Part shown: positions 30,715 to 39,606 of the stretch, piece by piece
Position numbering within the stretch: position 1 is the first letter of the stretch
Layout of the letters: each line of letters starts with the position of its first letter
Source of the DNA: Acetobacter cibinongensis
GTDB taxonomy: Bacteria > Pseudomonadota > Alphaproteobacteria > Acetobacterales > Acetobacteraceae
Assembly: GCF_000963925.1 (NCBI RefSeq)
Contig: NZ_BAMV01000018.1
Location: forward strand, 186,001 to 250,000
Length of the DNA stretch: 64,000 nucleotides
Direction of reading: 5' to 3'
Made by a program: the position numbers and the translations under genes
The notes under the pieces: model-generated
Told to the model about the DNA's origin: nothing
What the model saw: only the letters and a program-made list of their open reading frames with translations
The model's database searches: none

Positions 30715-32274
30715 ATGTATTACAGCCGCCTCAAGATGGCCTCGGTACTGGGTGTATGCCTATTAGGTCTGCTACTTTGCCTGCCCAATGGCCTGCGCAA
30801 CCCCTTCCCGTCCATGCCCTGGCGGCAAATCCACCTGGGGCTGGATTTGCGCGGCGGGTCTTATCTCCTCATGCAGGTGGACCTGAAAAGCCTGACGCAT
30901 GACCGTCTGCAATCTCTGGCAGACAGTACGCGTGAAAGCTTGATCAAGGCGCAGCTTGGCTACCGTAATATTGTGACGGATGCCAACAAAGCCTCGCTCT
31001 CCTTCACACCCCGTACGCCAGATGAGGCGGACGCAGACATTGCTGTTTTGCAAAAGCTGCCACAGACCATTCCGCACGAATTTGCGGTTCAGAAGCAGGC
31101 TGACGGTAGCATTGCCCTGACCTTGGCGCCGGAAGCCATCACCGCCCGCGCACGGGACGCCATTACACAGTCCATCGAAATTGTGCGCCGACGTATTGAC
31201 GCAACCGGTGCCGTAGACCCGGAAATTACCCGCCAGGGTGATGACCGTATTGTCGTTGAACTGCCCGGCGTCAGTGACCCAGAGCGCATTAAGAGTCTGC
31301 TTGGCACAACCGCAAAGATGACGTTCCGGTTGGTTGACTCAAACCCTCTGCATACCTCAGCGCCCCCACCGGGCGTCAGCCTCGTGCCCATGTCCAACCC
31401 GGCAGAAGGCAGCCCACTGCCAGTTTATGATCATGTGGATGTTGACGGCACGGACCTGACCAATGCGGGTGCTGCCGTTGATTCCCAGACCGGCGAATGG
31501 GCTGTTTCCTTCTCGTTCGACTCAGTAGGCACGCACGCCTTCTCAACCATAACGCAAGCCAATGTGGGCAAACGTTTTGCCATTGTGCTTGATAACAAGG
31601 TTATTGAGGCACCGGTCATCCGCACCCCCATCACGGGTGGCAGAGGTCAGATCACGGGTGGTTTTGATGCACAGCGCGCAACGGACCTTGCTCTTCTGCT
31701 CCGTGCTGGTGCTTTGCCTGCCCCGCTTGCTGTCGTGGAACAACGCACCATTGGCCCGTCACTCGGCGCAGATTCCATCCGGGCCGGCATACTCAGCCTT
31801 GCCTGCGGGTTGGTGCTGGTCATCATTTTCATGGCACTGTTTTATGGGCGCTTTGGCTGGTACGCCAACATTGCCCTGGTGGCCAACCTGATCCTGATGA
31901 TTGCCATTCTCTCCCTGTTTGAAGCGACACTCACTCTACCCGGCATGGCGGGGATGCTGCTCACTCTGGGCATGGCCGTGGACGCAAATATTCTCATTAA
32001 TGAGCGTATCCGTGAAGAAGTGGCGCAAGGCCGTACAGCACTGGCAGCCCTGCAGGCGGGTTTTGAGCGTGCTACGTCAACCATTATCGATAGTAATGCC
32101 ACGGCCCTGCTGGCTCACGTCATGCTGTTTGTGTTTGGCACGGGCCCGGTACGCGGCTTCGCACTGACCATTACAATTGGCATTGCCACCACGCTGTTCA
32201 CTACTCTCCTTCTTTCCCGACTGCTTATGGTCCGCTGGTATGCGCGTACACGCCCATCCAGCCTTCCTGTCTGA
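30715..32274 (+). CDS. secD: Protein translocase subunit SecD
   Basis: With SecF, uses the proton gradient to pull proteins out of the SecYEG channel. An N-terminal membrane segment (ASVLGVCLLGLLLCL) leads into the HLGLDLRGGSYLLM motif, then a large periplasmic P1 region (RIDATGAVDPEITRQGDDRIVVELPGV). The C-terminal half has the five RND-type membrane helices with TLGMAVDANILINERIREE. The ATG at 30715 has AGGTGAG directly ahead; the same frame also offers GTG at 30709. The length of 519 fits alphaproteobacterial SecD. Confidence 0.96.
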   Translation: MYYSRLKMASVLGVCLLGLLLCLPNGLRNPFPSMPWRQIHLGLDLRGGSYLLMQVDLKSLTHDRLQSLADSTRESLIKAQLGYRNIVTDANKASLSFTPRTPDEADADIAVLQKLPQTIPHEFAVQKQADGSIALTLAPEAITARARDAITQSIEIVRRRIDATGAVDPEITRQGDDRIVVELPGVSDPERIKSLLGTTAKMTFRLVDSNPLHTSAPPPGVSLVPMSNPAEGSPLPVYDHVDVDGTDLTNAGAAVDSQTGEWAVSFSFDSVGTHAFSTITQANVGKRFAIVLDNKVIEAPVIRTPITGGRGQITGGFDAQRATDLALLLRAGALPAPLAVVEQRTIGPSLGADSIRAGILSLACGLVLVIIFMALFYGRFGWYANIALVANLILMIAILSLFEATLTLPGMAGMLLTLGMAVDANILINERIREEVAQGRTALAALQAGFERATSTIIDSNATALLAHVMLFVFGTGPVRGFALTITIGIATTLFTTLLLSRLLMVRWYARTRPSSLPV

Positions 32275-32288
32275 AGACGAGGCGCATC

Positions 32289-33203
32289 ATGTTTGGACGT
32301 CCCCTCCTGCGCTTTGTTCGCAAGGATACCCACATCAACTTCATGCGTGGGCGCTTTGTCGGGCTTATGACCTCGGCTGTGCTATCACTCGCTTCCATCG
32401 GGCTGTTTTTCTATCCGGGCCTTACCTTGGGCCTGGATTTTCGGGGCGGCATTGTTGTTGAAGCCAAGACATCTGGCCCGGCGGATTTTGCCAAAATCCG
32501 CTCAACATTGGCAGCACATCACATCGACCATGCGTCCCTCCAGGCCTTTGGCGCACCGGACGATGTGCTGATCCGACTGGAAGCCGGAGACAAACAGGCA
32601 ACCAACGATGTTGTCGACACCGTGCGCCACGCGGTTGCCGAAGCCCAACCTGGCTCAACCGTTCTGCGAGCCGACGCTGTAGGAGCATCTGTTTCTTCCG
32701 AACTGTTCCGAAACGGGATGCTTGCTCTCGGCCTCAGCTTGGCAATGATTTTGGCTTACATCTGGTTCCGGTTTGAAAAAGAATTTGCCATCAGTGCGGT
32801 TATCACACTCATTCTGGACCTTACCAAAACTGTTGGCTTTCTGGTCATAACCGGCTTTGAATTTGACCTCGTTATGGTCGCAGCCATTCTGACCATCTTA
32901 GGCTATTCCACCAACGATAAAGTGGTTGTGTACGATCGGGTACGTGAAAACCTGCGCAAATACCGCACAATGCCACTACGTGAATTGATTGACCTGTCAA
33001 TCAATGAAACACTGAACCGCACCTTGGGCACATCCTCCACAGTGTTCCTCGCAGCCCTGCCCCTGGCCTTGTTCGGCGGCTCCACATTGTCCGGCTTTGC
33101 CTGGACCATGCTGTTTGGTATTGTAGTTGGGACATCTTCTTCTATCTTTATCGCTGCACCGCTTTTATTATTTATGAAAAAAGAGACTTCAAACAAACAC
33201 TAA
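32289..33203 (+). CDS. secF: Protein translocase subunit SecF
   Basis: Partner of SecD. It has six membrane helices, the LTLGLDFRGGIVVEA motif after the first, and a C-terminal ILGYSTNDKVVVYDRVREN with the conserved Asp/Arg of proton coupling. GAGG precedes the ATG by about seven bases; the gap to secD is 14 bases. The last codons become AT-rich, at the edge of the glycosyltransferase island, so the exact C-terminus may have been altered by the insertion. Confidence 0.96.
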   Translation: MFGRPLLRFVRKDTHINFMRGRFVGLMTSAVLSLASIGLFFYPGLTLGLDFRGGIVVEAKTSGPADFAKIRSTLAAHHIDHASLQAFGAPDDVLIRLEAGDKQATNDVVDTVRHAVAEAQPGSTVLRADAVGASVSSELFRNGMLALGLSLAMILAYIWFRFEKEFAISAVITLILDLTKTVGFLVITGFEFDLVMVAAILTILGYSTNDKVVVYDRVRENLRKYRTMPLRELIDLSINETLNRTLGTSSTVFLAALPLALFGGSTLSGFAWTMLFGIVVGTSSSIFIAAPLLLFMKKETSNKH

Positions 33204-33204
33204 C

Positions 33205-33345
33205 ATGCCTAAAAATCTAGATTACTTCAATCATATCTCACGATATCCCTTTAACGTATTTAAAGAAAACAGTATACAGAATTACAAAGCGTTCCATGAT
33301 AGGGGTCGACCAAATGATTATACCTTCTCCACTTCTCCCCTTTAA
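33205..33345 (+). CDS. Possible 46-residue small ORF at the island edge
   Basis: Begins ATG one base after the secF stop and runs to TAA at 33343-33345, overlapping the 5' end of the next gene in another frame. The product (MPKNLDYFNHISRYPF then NVFKENSIQNYKAFHDRGRP) is not recognised. It may be a leader whose translation feeds the glycosyltransferase start, a remnant of a longer gene, or chance in AT-rich DNA. Confidence 0.25.
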   Translation: MPKNLDYFNHISRYPFNVFKENSIQNYKAFHDRGRPNDYTFSTSPL

Positions 33346-35359
33346 GGGAGCAAATTTTTATAGTTTGCCTGAAGTTTCAACTTTTAAGGATGCCATATAT
33401 GAATGTGGATTGGGCCATTTTGATGGACTAAGTGGTCTTTTCACTAAAGAAGGTTATTTGATCAACCAAGCTGCGTTTTTTCACCATCATCCATCTGAAA
33501 CGAAAGGACAACCGTCCTGGATCAATCCACAGTCAGCAAAAACGTATCCAGTTATAGAAACGGCTATTTTTGCGGGACATCTCCACGAGCAATATGGTCA
33601 TTATATTACTGAATTCTTATCAAGAATATGGTTCTTAAAAAAATTAAACATAAAAGCTCCTATTTTAGTTCGTAGCTTTAAAGATTTAAATGAAATTTTT
33701 TCTTATCAATGGGCTAGGGATTTATTCTCATTATTGGGATTAGAAAAAAAGGATTTCCTGTGCCCTGATTCACCCCTTCGAATAAAGGAACTTCTTGTTC
33801 CTGATGCATTGTTTGCTGAACAAGGATATTGCTATCAACATATGGCTGAGTTCTGCCATGAGCTAGGAGACATGGCTTTATCGCATCTTTCAGAAGAGAC
33901 AATAACAAAAAATAAAAATATCTATTTGTCTCGTTCAGACCTTATTTGTGGAACCATAAAAATTGATAACGAAAAAGAGTTTGAAAATGAATTGAGTAAA
34001 TTAGGTTTTCTCATACTTCACCCTGAAAAACTATCTATATACGAACAAATTTCACTTTTCAGAAATAATAATATTGTCGTTGGTGTCTTGGGGTCGGCAT
34101 TCCATACTTCTATTTTTACCCCCGCGCCAGAAGGCGTTGCCATTAACATGAAAGATTTCCCTGATATTAATTATTTAGCCATGGATGGAATCAACTCATC
34201 TCGTATAGATTACGTAGTCTACGATGGGCTTGCCCCCTCCACAGCTCCTGATTACAATTTTTATGCTACAAAAACGATTAGGAAACCTCATCAAGCAGCT
34301 TCAGATATTTATGAATTTGTTTCGAAGAAACGTGAGAAATTTTTTATCCCCAATATGGGAAAACGTAGCACAGGTTATGAAGTAAATTCTAGATTTTACA
34401 AAATCAAAACACGCGAAAATTATTATGTGAAAATTGATAGTCGGACAGGCAACGTCTGTGTTGACGAAAATAAATTCACACATGATGCTGTGTTGTTTGA
34501 GTTAGACAAAAAATATAATTTTCTTTTATCTAACCATGAAAATATAACAAATGTCTCCTTAATGGGGGTTGCTCATTCAGGTCCAGCTTTGTCCCTAACT
34601 GTGTTTCACAATACGGATGGCAAAATTTCTCTTTATGATCCAAACTTAGACAAGTACGTTTGCTCTCTCCCTAGAGATCAAGGAGGTCACTTAAAGTGTG
34701 ATGCAAAAAAAATACTTCCTTGGGAAATATATTCTTTAGAAAAAATTGAAAAAAAAGAAATATCAAATTCTGTTGATATTATTTGTTCAATTATTGCTCT
34801 TGTCTTCTCTAACGAATCATGGGGCAATGCGGATTACTATATAAACAAATACAGAGATATATTTTGTTACGTATATTATTTGAAGAATAATAACATCAAT
34901 GAAAATATGCTAAACTATTCTTCTAAAATCAATGGCTATTTAGCTATATCCTCACGAAACAATACTATTTTACAAGGAAAAATAATTACCCACCGTGGTG
35001 CTATTGGTGACGTAAAGACGAACGATTTAATCGACACCGGGCAAACTTTTCAGAGTTCCATTGAAGGCATCAATATCACTACTTTTGATACTAATTATAC
35101 TCTAAAGTATACAGTGTTCGTAAAAGATGAATCTTGGTCTGAGTGGACCTCTGAAGGTGAGTTTGCAGGCACCACTGGTGCAGGAAAAACTTTATCTGGC
35201 TATTCTGCAAAACTTTTCGATAAAAATGGTCAAGAAATTTCCATAGTGTGTCACGCAAAATTCATGAATGATGACAAAATTTACTCTTATGCTGGGGGAA
35301 GTTTGTTTACTTCGCCGCATGTGAGCGATCTAATTGGCATAAGCATTTGCTTTGCTTAG
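33314..35359 (+). CDS. GT61-like glycosyltransferase with beta-trefoil-like and ChW-like C-terminal domains
   Basis: Three parts can be seen. Residues to about 330 look like family 61 glycosyltransferases (DUF563): HEQYGHYITEFLSRIW, NIYLSRSD, and the GSAFHTSIFTP loop like the family's G(A/S)xxxN motif. From about 345 to 490 two repeats ending YVKIDSRTGN and KYVCSLPRDQGGHL with PWEIYSLE resemble fascin-like beta-trefoils. Residues after about 570 (YTVFVKDESWSEWTSEGEFAG then TTGAGKTLSGY) resemble ChW (clostridial hydrophobic W) repeats. No signal peptide is seen. AGGGG precedes the ATG at 33314 by nine bases; ATG 33296 is also in frame. The domain calls are by pattern only. Confidence 0.65.
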   Translation: MIIPSPLLPFKGANFYSLPEVSTFKDAIYECGLGHFDGLSGLFTKEGYLINQAAFFHHHPSETKGQPSWINPQSAKTYPVIETAIFAGHLHEQYGHYITEFLSRIWFLKKLNIKAPILVRSFKDLNEIFSYQWARDLFSLLGLEKKDFLCPDSPLRIKELLVPDALFAEQGYCYQHMAEFCHELGDMALSHLSEETITKNKNIYLSRSDLICGTIKIDNEKEFENELSKLGFLILHPEKLSIYEQISLFRNNNIVVGVLGSAFHTSIFTPAPEGVAINMKDFPDINYLAMDGINSSRIDYVVYDGLAPSTAPDYNFYATKTIRKPHQAASDIYEFVSKKREKFFIPNMGKRSTGYEVNSRFYKIKTRENYYVKIDSRTGNVCVDENKFTHDAVLFELDKKYNFLLSNHENITNVSLMGVAHSGPALSLTVFHNTDGKISLYDPNLDKYVCSLPRDQGGHLKCDAKKILPWEIYSLEKIEKKEISNSVDIICSIIALVFSNESWGNADYYINKYRDIFCYVYYLKNNNINENMLNYSSKINGYLAISSRNNTILQGKIITHRGAIGDVKTNDLIDTGQTFQSSIEGINITTFDTNYTLKYTVFVKDESWSEWTSEGEFAGTTGAGKTLSGYSAKLFDKNGQEISIVCHAKFMNDDKIYSYAGGSLFTSPHVSDLIGISICFA

Positions 35360-35369
35360 TTGGTCTGAC

Positions 35370-35405
35370 AACTGTGAGAGAGCTATCGCTTCCTCACAGT
35401 TTTTC
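35370..35405 (+). terminator. Terminator after the GT61-like gene
   Basis: AACTGTGAG and CTCACAGTT are perfect complements 14 bases apart, followed by TTTC. It separates the first and second island genes. Confidence 0.75.
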
Positions 35406-35486
35406 TATATATAATACTTAACGTCTGCCTCCTTTTATTATAATGGTATGCAAGACTTGCAAGAAATCTTTACGTAAGGAAACACA

Positions 35487-36593
35487 ATGTTAGATATTCG
35501 TTGTATTGCTATGCAAAAAAATGAAGGAAAAAATTTAGAAGCTTGGATAAAATACCATGCATATTTATTCGGAATCGAAAATATATATATATTGGATAAC
35601 GGATCTGATGATGAAGAAACCATCTTAATATTAGAAAAATTCGAAATGATAGGTTGTAATGTCGACAAACAATACACTGGAAGTAATGCTTTTGAGAGTA
35701 AAGGTAACATAATAAATGAGATTATTAGAGCATGGGACGAACAAGATACTTACGATTTCGCTATTCCATTAGATGTTGATGAATTTATTATATTGTTTGA
35801 TGAAAATTTAAGTTGCAGGAAAAAGAAAATTCACGACTATTTTCTTTACTTAAAAAAAACCAAACAAGATCAAGCCTTTATTATGCAAAATATGCTATTA
35901 AATATTCCTAATGAACCTGGTTTTTTCTATCCGGCAACAGTTCCCAAATGTTTTTTCCGGAAAAATACAATTGGGCTGTTAGATCATGGCTTTCATCATC
36001 CAATTGCCAAACATTCGAATACCCCTTATTATACCCAATTAGGTTACGTGCATTTACATAATAAACCATTCGATAAATTAATAAATTCTGCTACGCGAAA
36101 ATTATCCCACTTAGTTAATTTAGATGATAAAGAGAGTTTAAAAAATTATTCAGGGCATGGTGAACATTTGGTAAAATACTTTTTCATGACAAAAAAAGAT
36201 TATGAAAAATTATATACAGAAAAAGGTAATATTTATTTCCCTTCTATAATGAAAATTTTTGAACTCTTGTCTGTTGATATAAAATCAATTTTTGGAAATA
36301 ATTTCACGAATATAGAGCTACCAAAATTACAAACATTTTTCATTAGATATCCATCTGTGGACAATGATACTCTGTATTATTTTGGATTTTTTAATAAATA
36401 TCAGTATCTAAATAGAAACCATGACATTAAAAATGCAAATATCGATCCATTAATGCATTTTTGTTCTTTAGGATATAAAGAATATAGACCCCTTAATGAT
36501 AGCGATTCTAAAATTGCATTAGAAAAATCAGATACTAACACAAATAATTTTAGATTAATAGAAAAAGAAATTAGACACTTAAATTTTTATTGA
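35487..36593 (+). CDS. Glycosyltransferase of the Glyco_tranf_2_4 / GT92-like group
   Basis: Predicted GT-A glycosyltransferase. The N-terminus AMQKNEGKNLEAWIKYHAYL, followed by IENIYILDNGSDD, is the classic KNE..L.EW..YH...G....YIYDN.S.D pattern, and DVDEF at about residues 92-96 is the metal-binding DxD. The C-terminal YLNRNHDIKNANIDPLMHFC, followed by SLGYKEYRPLN, matches the short YLxxNxDVxxAxxDPLxHYxxxGxxEGR module often found attached to glycosyltransferases. It has no signal peptide or membrane span. The donor and acceptor are unknown. A purine-rich GTAAGGAAAC precedes the ATG. It is strongly AT-rich. Confidence 0.78.
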   Translation: MLDIRCIAMQKNEGKNLEAWIKYHAYLFGIENIYILDNGSDDEETILILEKFEMIGCNVDKQYTGSNAFESKGNIINEIIRAWDEQDTYDFAIPLDVDEFIILFDENLSCRKKKIHDYFLYLKKTKQDQAFIMQNMLLNIPNEPGFFYPATVPKCFFRKNTIGLLDHGFHHPIAKHSNTPYYTQLGYVHLHNKPFDKLINSATRKLSHLVNLDDKESLKNYSGHGEHLVKYFFMTKKDYEKLYTEKGNIYFPSIMKIFELLSVDIKSIFGNNFTNIELPKLQTFFIRYPSVDNDTLYYFGFFNKYQYLNRNHDIKNANIDPLMHFCSLGYKEYRPLNDSDSKIALEKSDTNTNNFRLIEKEIRHLNFY

Positions 36594-36596
36594 TCT

Positions 36597-36632
36597 AAAC
36601 AGACCCTAATTTCATGAGGTTAGGGTCTGTTT
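36597..36632. terminator. Bidirectional terminator at the island centre
   Basis: AAACAGACCCTAA and TTAGGGTCTGTTT are 13-base perfect complements with a ten-base loop, placed between the convergent gene pair. Confidence 0.88.
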
Positions 36633-37739
36633 ATCTTTCTAATACTTCTATGGAAAATTGTGGCTCTGTATTTATTGGAGCTTTGTCAAATCTATCTCCA
36701 CTAGGAACGATAGCATCCACTATACAATCACCCTCTTCAATTTTTAGAAACTTTTCCTTTGATGGGGATGGTATACTTGCTACGACACTTGAGTTTCCAT
36801 AGCTTGATAAAGAGACTTTCTGCAGTAATAATGACGTACTCCAGAATGCTGAAGAAGGATTTTTCTGACTAAAAGTTCCTGTTTTATCATTCCAAAAAAA
36901 TAAAGAACCTTGGTGGTTTGGAAATGCTTTTTGACAGCTATTTTTTGTATAAACCATAATATAATGGCTTATCTGCCAATTACCTTCTGGTTTACTTCTA
37001 TACTTTTCATCTGACTCTGTCGTAGCAGACACATTTCCATACAAATTTAATAGCCAACCAGGATGTAATTTTCCATTTTTAGAAACTGGTATAACACTGT
37101 ATGCATTTAAGGTAGGAGTTCTATAATTATTAGAAGAAACTACAAATTCTCCACCTAATCCAACTAGTGATATTTTTTTTACTTTTGAATTTTTTTCAGC
37201 ATATCGGTATTTTATTTTTATTTTTTGTGCCATTTTATATTTTTTATTTGAAAAATCACTGCCATCCAAAACAGAAAAAATGCAACTGCCTTTCTTAACT
37301 TTCAAAGGAATGTCTTCATTAAAAAAATAATCTATTGATGTGTATTTTTTTCCTGAATAAGCCTGTTTTATTATATTTGAAACAATACCTTCATGATGAT
37401 ATTTTTCAAATATTTCATTGTATCCCATACTTTCTTCTGCTTCTTTCGGACAGTTATCATTACCTGACAGGTAAAGAGAAAACAAAGTTTCAGAATGCCC
37501 TCGTTTTTCGACAACAGACCTAGGTAATGTAACTGTTGAAATATACATATTAATACTATGAATATAAATTAAAGAATCTTCATCAAACTTTATTATTGGA
37601 AACATATTTTTTTTAGAAAAATCTAAGCTTTTTTTTGTGTATATAATGCGTTTTTCTTTTTTAGCATATACGCCTGCACTTGCTGTGCAAAACAAAAGCG
37701 GAATACTTATAAAAAAAAACAAATAAAACTTTTTTGCAT
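36631..37739 (-). CDS. Secreted two-domain protein of unknown function, frameshifted at a T9 tract near its start
   Basis: Not recognised. The main frame (36631-37722) has only a TTG start without a ribosome-binding site. An ATG at 37739 with AGAGG six bases upstream runs in another frame into TAA after ten codons. Adding one T to the T9 run (37711-37719 on the plus strand as A9) would join them and give a normal signal peptide (MQKSFICFFFISIPLLFC, then TASAGVYA). The mature protein has two similar halves, each ending with a KGSCIFSVLDGSDF / EGDCIVDAIVPSGDRF segment, so an internal duplication of a beta-rich domain is likely. It is probably periplasmic or exported and lies just downstream of the GT32-like gene. 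Confidence 0.7.
37711..37719. repeat. Homopolymer A9/T9 in the signal-peptide codons
   Basis: Nine A on the plus strand (T9 in the coding strand) inside codons for the hydrophobic signal core. The reading frame upstream (good ATG) and downstream (long ORF) differ by one base here. Confidence 0.9.
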
Positions 37740-37781
37740 TAAAACCTCTTTTTTAGCATAAACTATAATATTAGACCCAAT

Positions 37782-39086
37782 TTACACTGTATGCCATGAC
37801 GGCAAAATAAACTTGTAAGGGGTATCGAACAAGTCAATTATTTGACCAAAAACAGATGCATCATATACTTGTACGCTATCTTTTATTTGAATTCCTCGCA
37901 GCGTACGCCATGTTCGACGATTTAATGCGCGATTAAAAATACCGGGGCCTGTTTTATAGGCTATATATAGATCGTGGTATTTATAGCAGTTTCTATATAA
38001 AGATAATAAACAATCCTCCCCAACAGAGCTATTACTTATTGTACCGTAAAAATCATTATGAACAAAATAATTATTTGTTGTAAAAAATACATTATCTGCT
38101 TCTTGCTTTTTCAAGAAATTTAAAGATTCATCGTCACGAAGGCGGATGTCAGCATCCATCCACCACCCACCATAAACTTGTGTCACATGCACACGAAGGA
38201 AATCAGCGGCTTCCGCAGGATGTCTCATATTTAAAAAAAGAGAACGCGCTTCTACTCCATAATTCTGGTAAAGCCACTCTTGAGCTTCTTCTTTATCAAA
38301 AACTTTAAAATTAAAATCTGGTATATTTTTATGGTACGTAAAGTTTTCTTGTATTTCCGCAGGCGGATTATGATCCCAATACATAAATATATTTTTAGGT
38401 ATTGTGAAATGACTACCAGGCTGCGAGGGTTTACCAAATAAGGCATGAGAGTTTTTTAAAGCCACTTCCAAATAGCGACAATCTATTTCTTCCCCTGTAT
38501 GAAATTCTTCATATGCATTCCCCATATGAAGAAGCGACTGCCGCCCATCCTGACCTGACCAAGCCATTTCAACACCTTCGATATACTTTGCGAAAGGGAT
38601 GTTATAAGAACGCAAAATATCAATTTCATTTTTAGGAAGCTGTAAGCCTGCCTTAAGCATGCATAATAGCCTTACATGCAGGAGTATTTGTGCAGAAGGA
38701 TGTTGGTTTGGCTGCTTGGAATGCATTCGAAAACCCAAGCCATAAATTATGGCAGCTTCTTTTACATTCCTGTTAGTATGAAGAATATTCGCAACAGAAA
38801 ATACGTCGTGAAGGGTATTTAGACCGTTTTGATCAAAATAGGCTCTTGCTTGAGGATCTATGCTCAATGCTGCTACGTCAAAACTTGTAACCTGACCATT
38901 ACCAGAATCAATCGGCACCTCTATTTCATCCATACGCTTAGGTTGGGAACTGTTCGTGAGAGATATTGTAGGTGAAGGCGCTTCCGCCGGAATCTCCGTC
39001 ACTTCGCCCTGTTGCACTGACTCAACGCTCTGTCTGCGATAAGGCCTGAATGTATGAATAGAAAATGAATCTGATGAGTTCGTCAC
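37782..39086 (-). CDS. GT32-like (Gly_transf_sug / capsular polysaccharide) glycosyltransferase
   Basis: Predicted sugar transferase. The core IPKNIFMYWDHNPPAEI is the IPKxIHxxW-type opening of the OCH1/GT32 group. HPAEAADFLRVHVTQVYGGW, followed by WMDADIRL, contains the conserved ..SDxxRxxxLxxxGGxYxDxD metal-binding motif. An N-terminal region of about 200 residues is helical and unassigned. GTG at 39086 is preferred because AGGGA stands eight bases upstream; TTG at 39113 lacks one. The N-terminal 60 residues have more normal base composition than the rest. The gene leads to the frameshifted secreted-protein gene 42 bases on, perhaps as one transcript. Confidence 0.75.
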   Translation of the reverse strand: MTNSSDSFSIHTFRPYRRQSVESVQQGEVTEIPAEAPSPTISLTNSSQPKRMDEIEVPIDSGNGQVTSFDVAALSIDPQARAYFDQNGLNTLHDVFSVANILHTNRNVKEAAIIYGLGFRMHSKQPNQHPSAQILLHVRLLCMLKAGLQLPKNEIDILRSYNIPFAKYIEGVEMAWSGQDGRQSLLHMGNAYEEFHTGEEIDCRYLEVALKNSHALFGKPSQPGSHFTIPKNIFMYWDHNPPAEIQENFTYHKNIPDFNFKVFDKEEAQEWLYQNYGVEARSLFLNMRHPAEAADFLRVHVTQVYGGWWMDADIRLRDDESLNFLKKQEADNVFFTTNNYFVHNDFYGTISNSSVGEDCLLSLYRNCYKYHDLYIAYKTGPGIFNRALNRRTWRTLRGIQIKDSVQVYDASVFGQIIDLFDTPYKFILPSWHTV

Positions 39087-39182
39087 AGATTGTGTCCCTG
39101 ACAGCAGTGGCAATAGTTGTCAGATACAGTAGCGGCAAGTTCGGGTTTCGCCTACCTCTGAACGAACGCTTTTTCTATGTTA

Positions 39183-39527
39183 TTATTTTTCAATCTCGTG
39201 AATATAAGATATCAGAGCGGCGTTTGCCGCCTGCGTTGCCTGTCGTGATTGCTCACGAGCTGCCGTAAGAATGGCAACCACCGCAACCTGGTCTGCCTGC
39301 GCCATGCTCATAACCTGCGCGGCATCTGCTCGTCCGGCCATCATGCGCCCACGCGCCATGCCATTTGCAATAAGATAAGAATACATCATGGTGTGCGGTG
39401 TCGGCTCAAGGCTGACCGCTCTGGGCGCAGTTTGACACCCTGCCAGCAAGGCCACCCCTCCCAGAGCTGCCATATTCTGGAAACAACGTTTAGAAAAAAA
39501 AGGGGAAACAAAGAAAGGATGCTTCAT
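39183..39527 (-). CDS. Small lipoprotein, function unknown
   Basis: The N-terminus has a basic start, a hydrophobic core and the lipobox LLAGC, so it should be lipid-anchored after SPase II cleavage. The mature part is short (about 85 residues), helical, Ala/Met-rich (ARGRMMAGRADAAQVMSMAQ) and without a known family. Base composition is normal, so it belongs to the chromosome side of the island border. Confidence 0.68.
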   Translation of the reverse strand: MKHPFFVSPFFSKRCFQNMAALGGVALLAGCQTAPRAVSLEPTPHTMMYSYLIANGMARGRMMAGRADAAQVMSMAQADQVAVVAILTAAREQSRQATQAANAALISYIHEIEK

Positions 39528-39606
39528 GATGACTGAAGCCTAGCCCAACTCCGTTTCCCCGCAAACCTGCTTCTTGCTTTCGTGTCAACGAAAAGCCTGC
39601 ATGGTA

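Larger units (their letters stand above)
33204..39113. other. AT-rich glycosyltransferase island
   Basis: Base composition changes sharply after secF to strongly AT-rich and returns to normal around 38.9-39.1 kb. The block holds two plus-strand and two minus-strand genes meeting at a shared terminator: three unrelated glycosyltransferases and one secreted protein. There is no integrase, transposase, tRNA or flanking direct repeat that I could find, so the transfer route is unknown. Codon use rich in AAA, AAT, ATA and TTA supports a foreign origin. Confidence 0.75.

Noticed and set aside
30618..30902. 94-codon plus frame across the secD start
   Set aside because: It is out of frame with secD, overlaps its first 60 codons, and has no supporting signal.
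38252..38446. AT-rich 64-codon minus frame within the GT32-like gene
   Set aside because: It is a shadow frame of a well-supported coding region with no start signal.
33180..39200. Flanking direct repeats or att sites at the island borders
   Set aside because: I compared the sequence just after secF with that around 39.1 kb and saw no shared block; site-specific integration is not supported.
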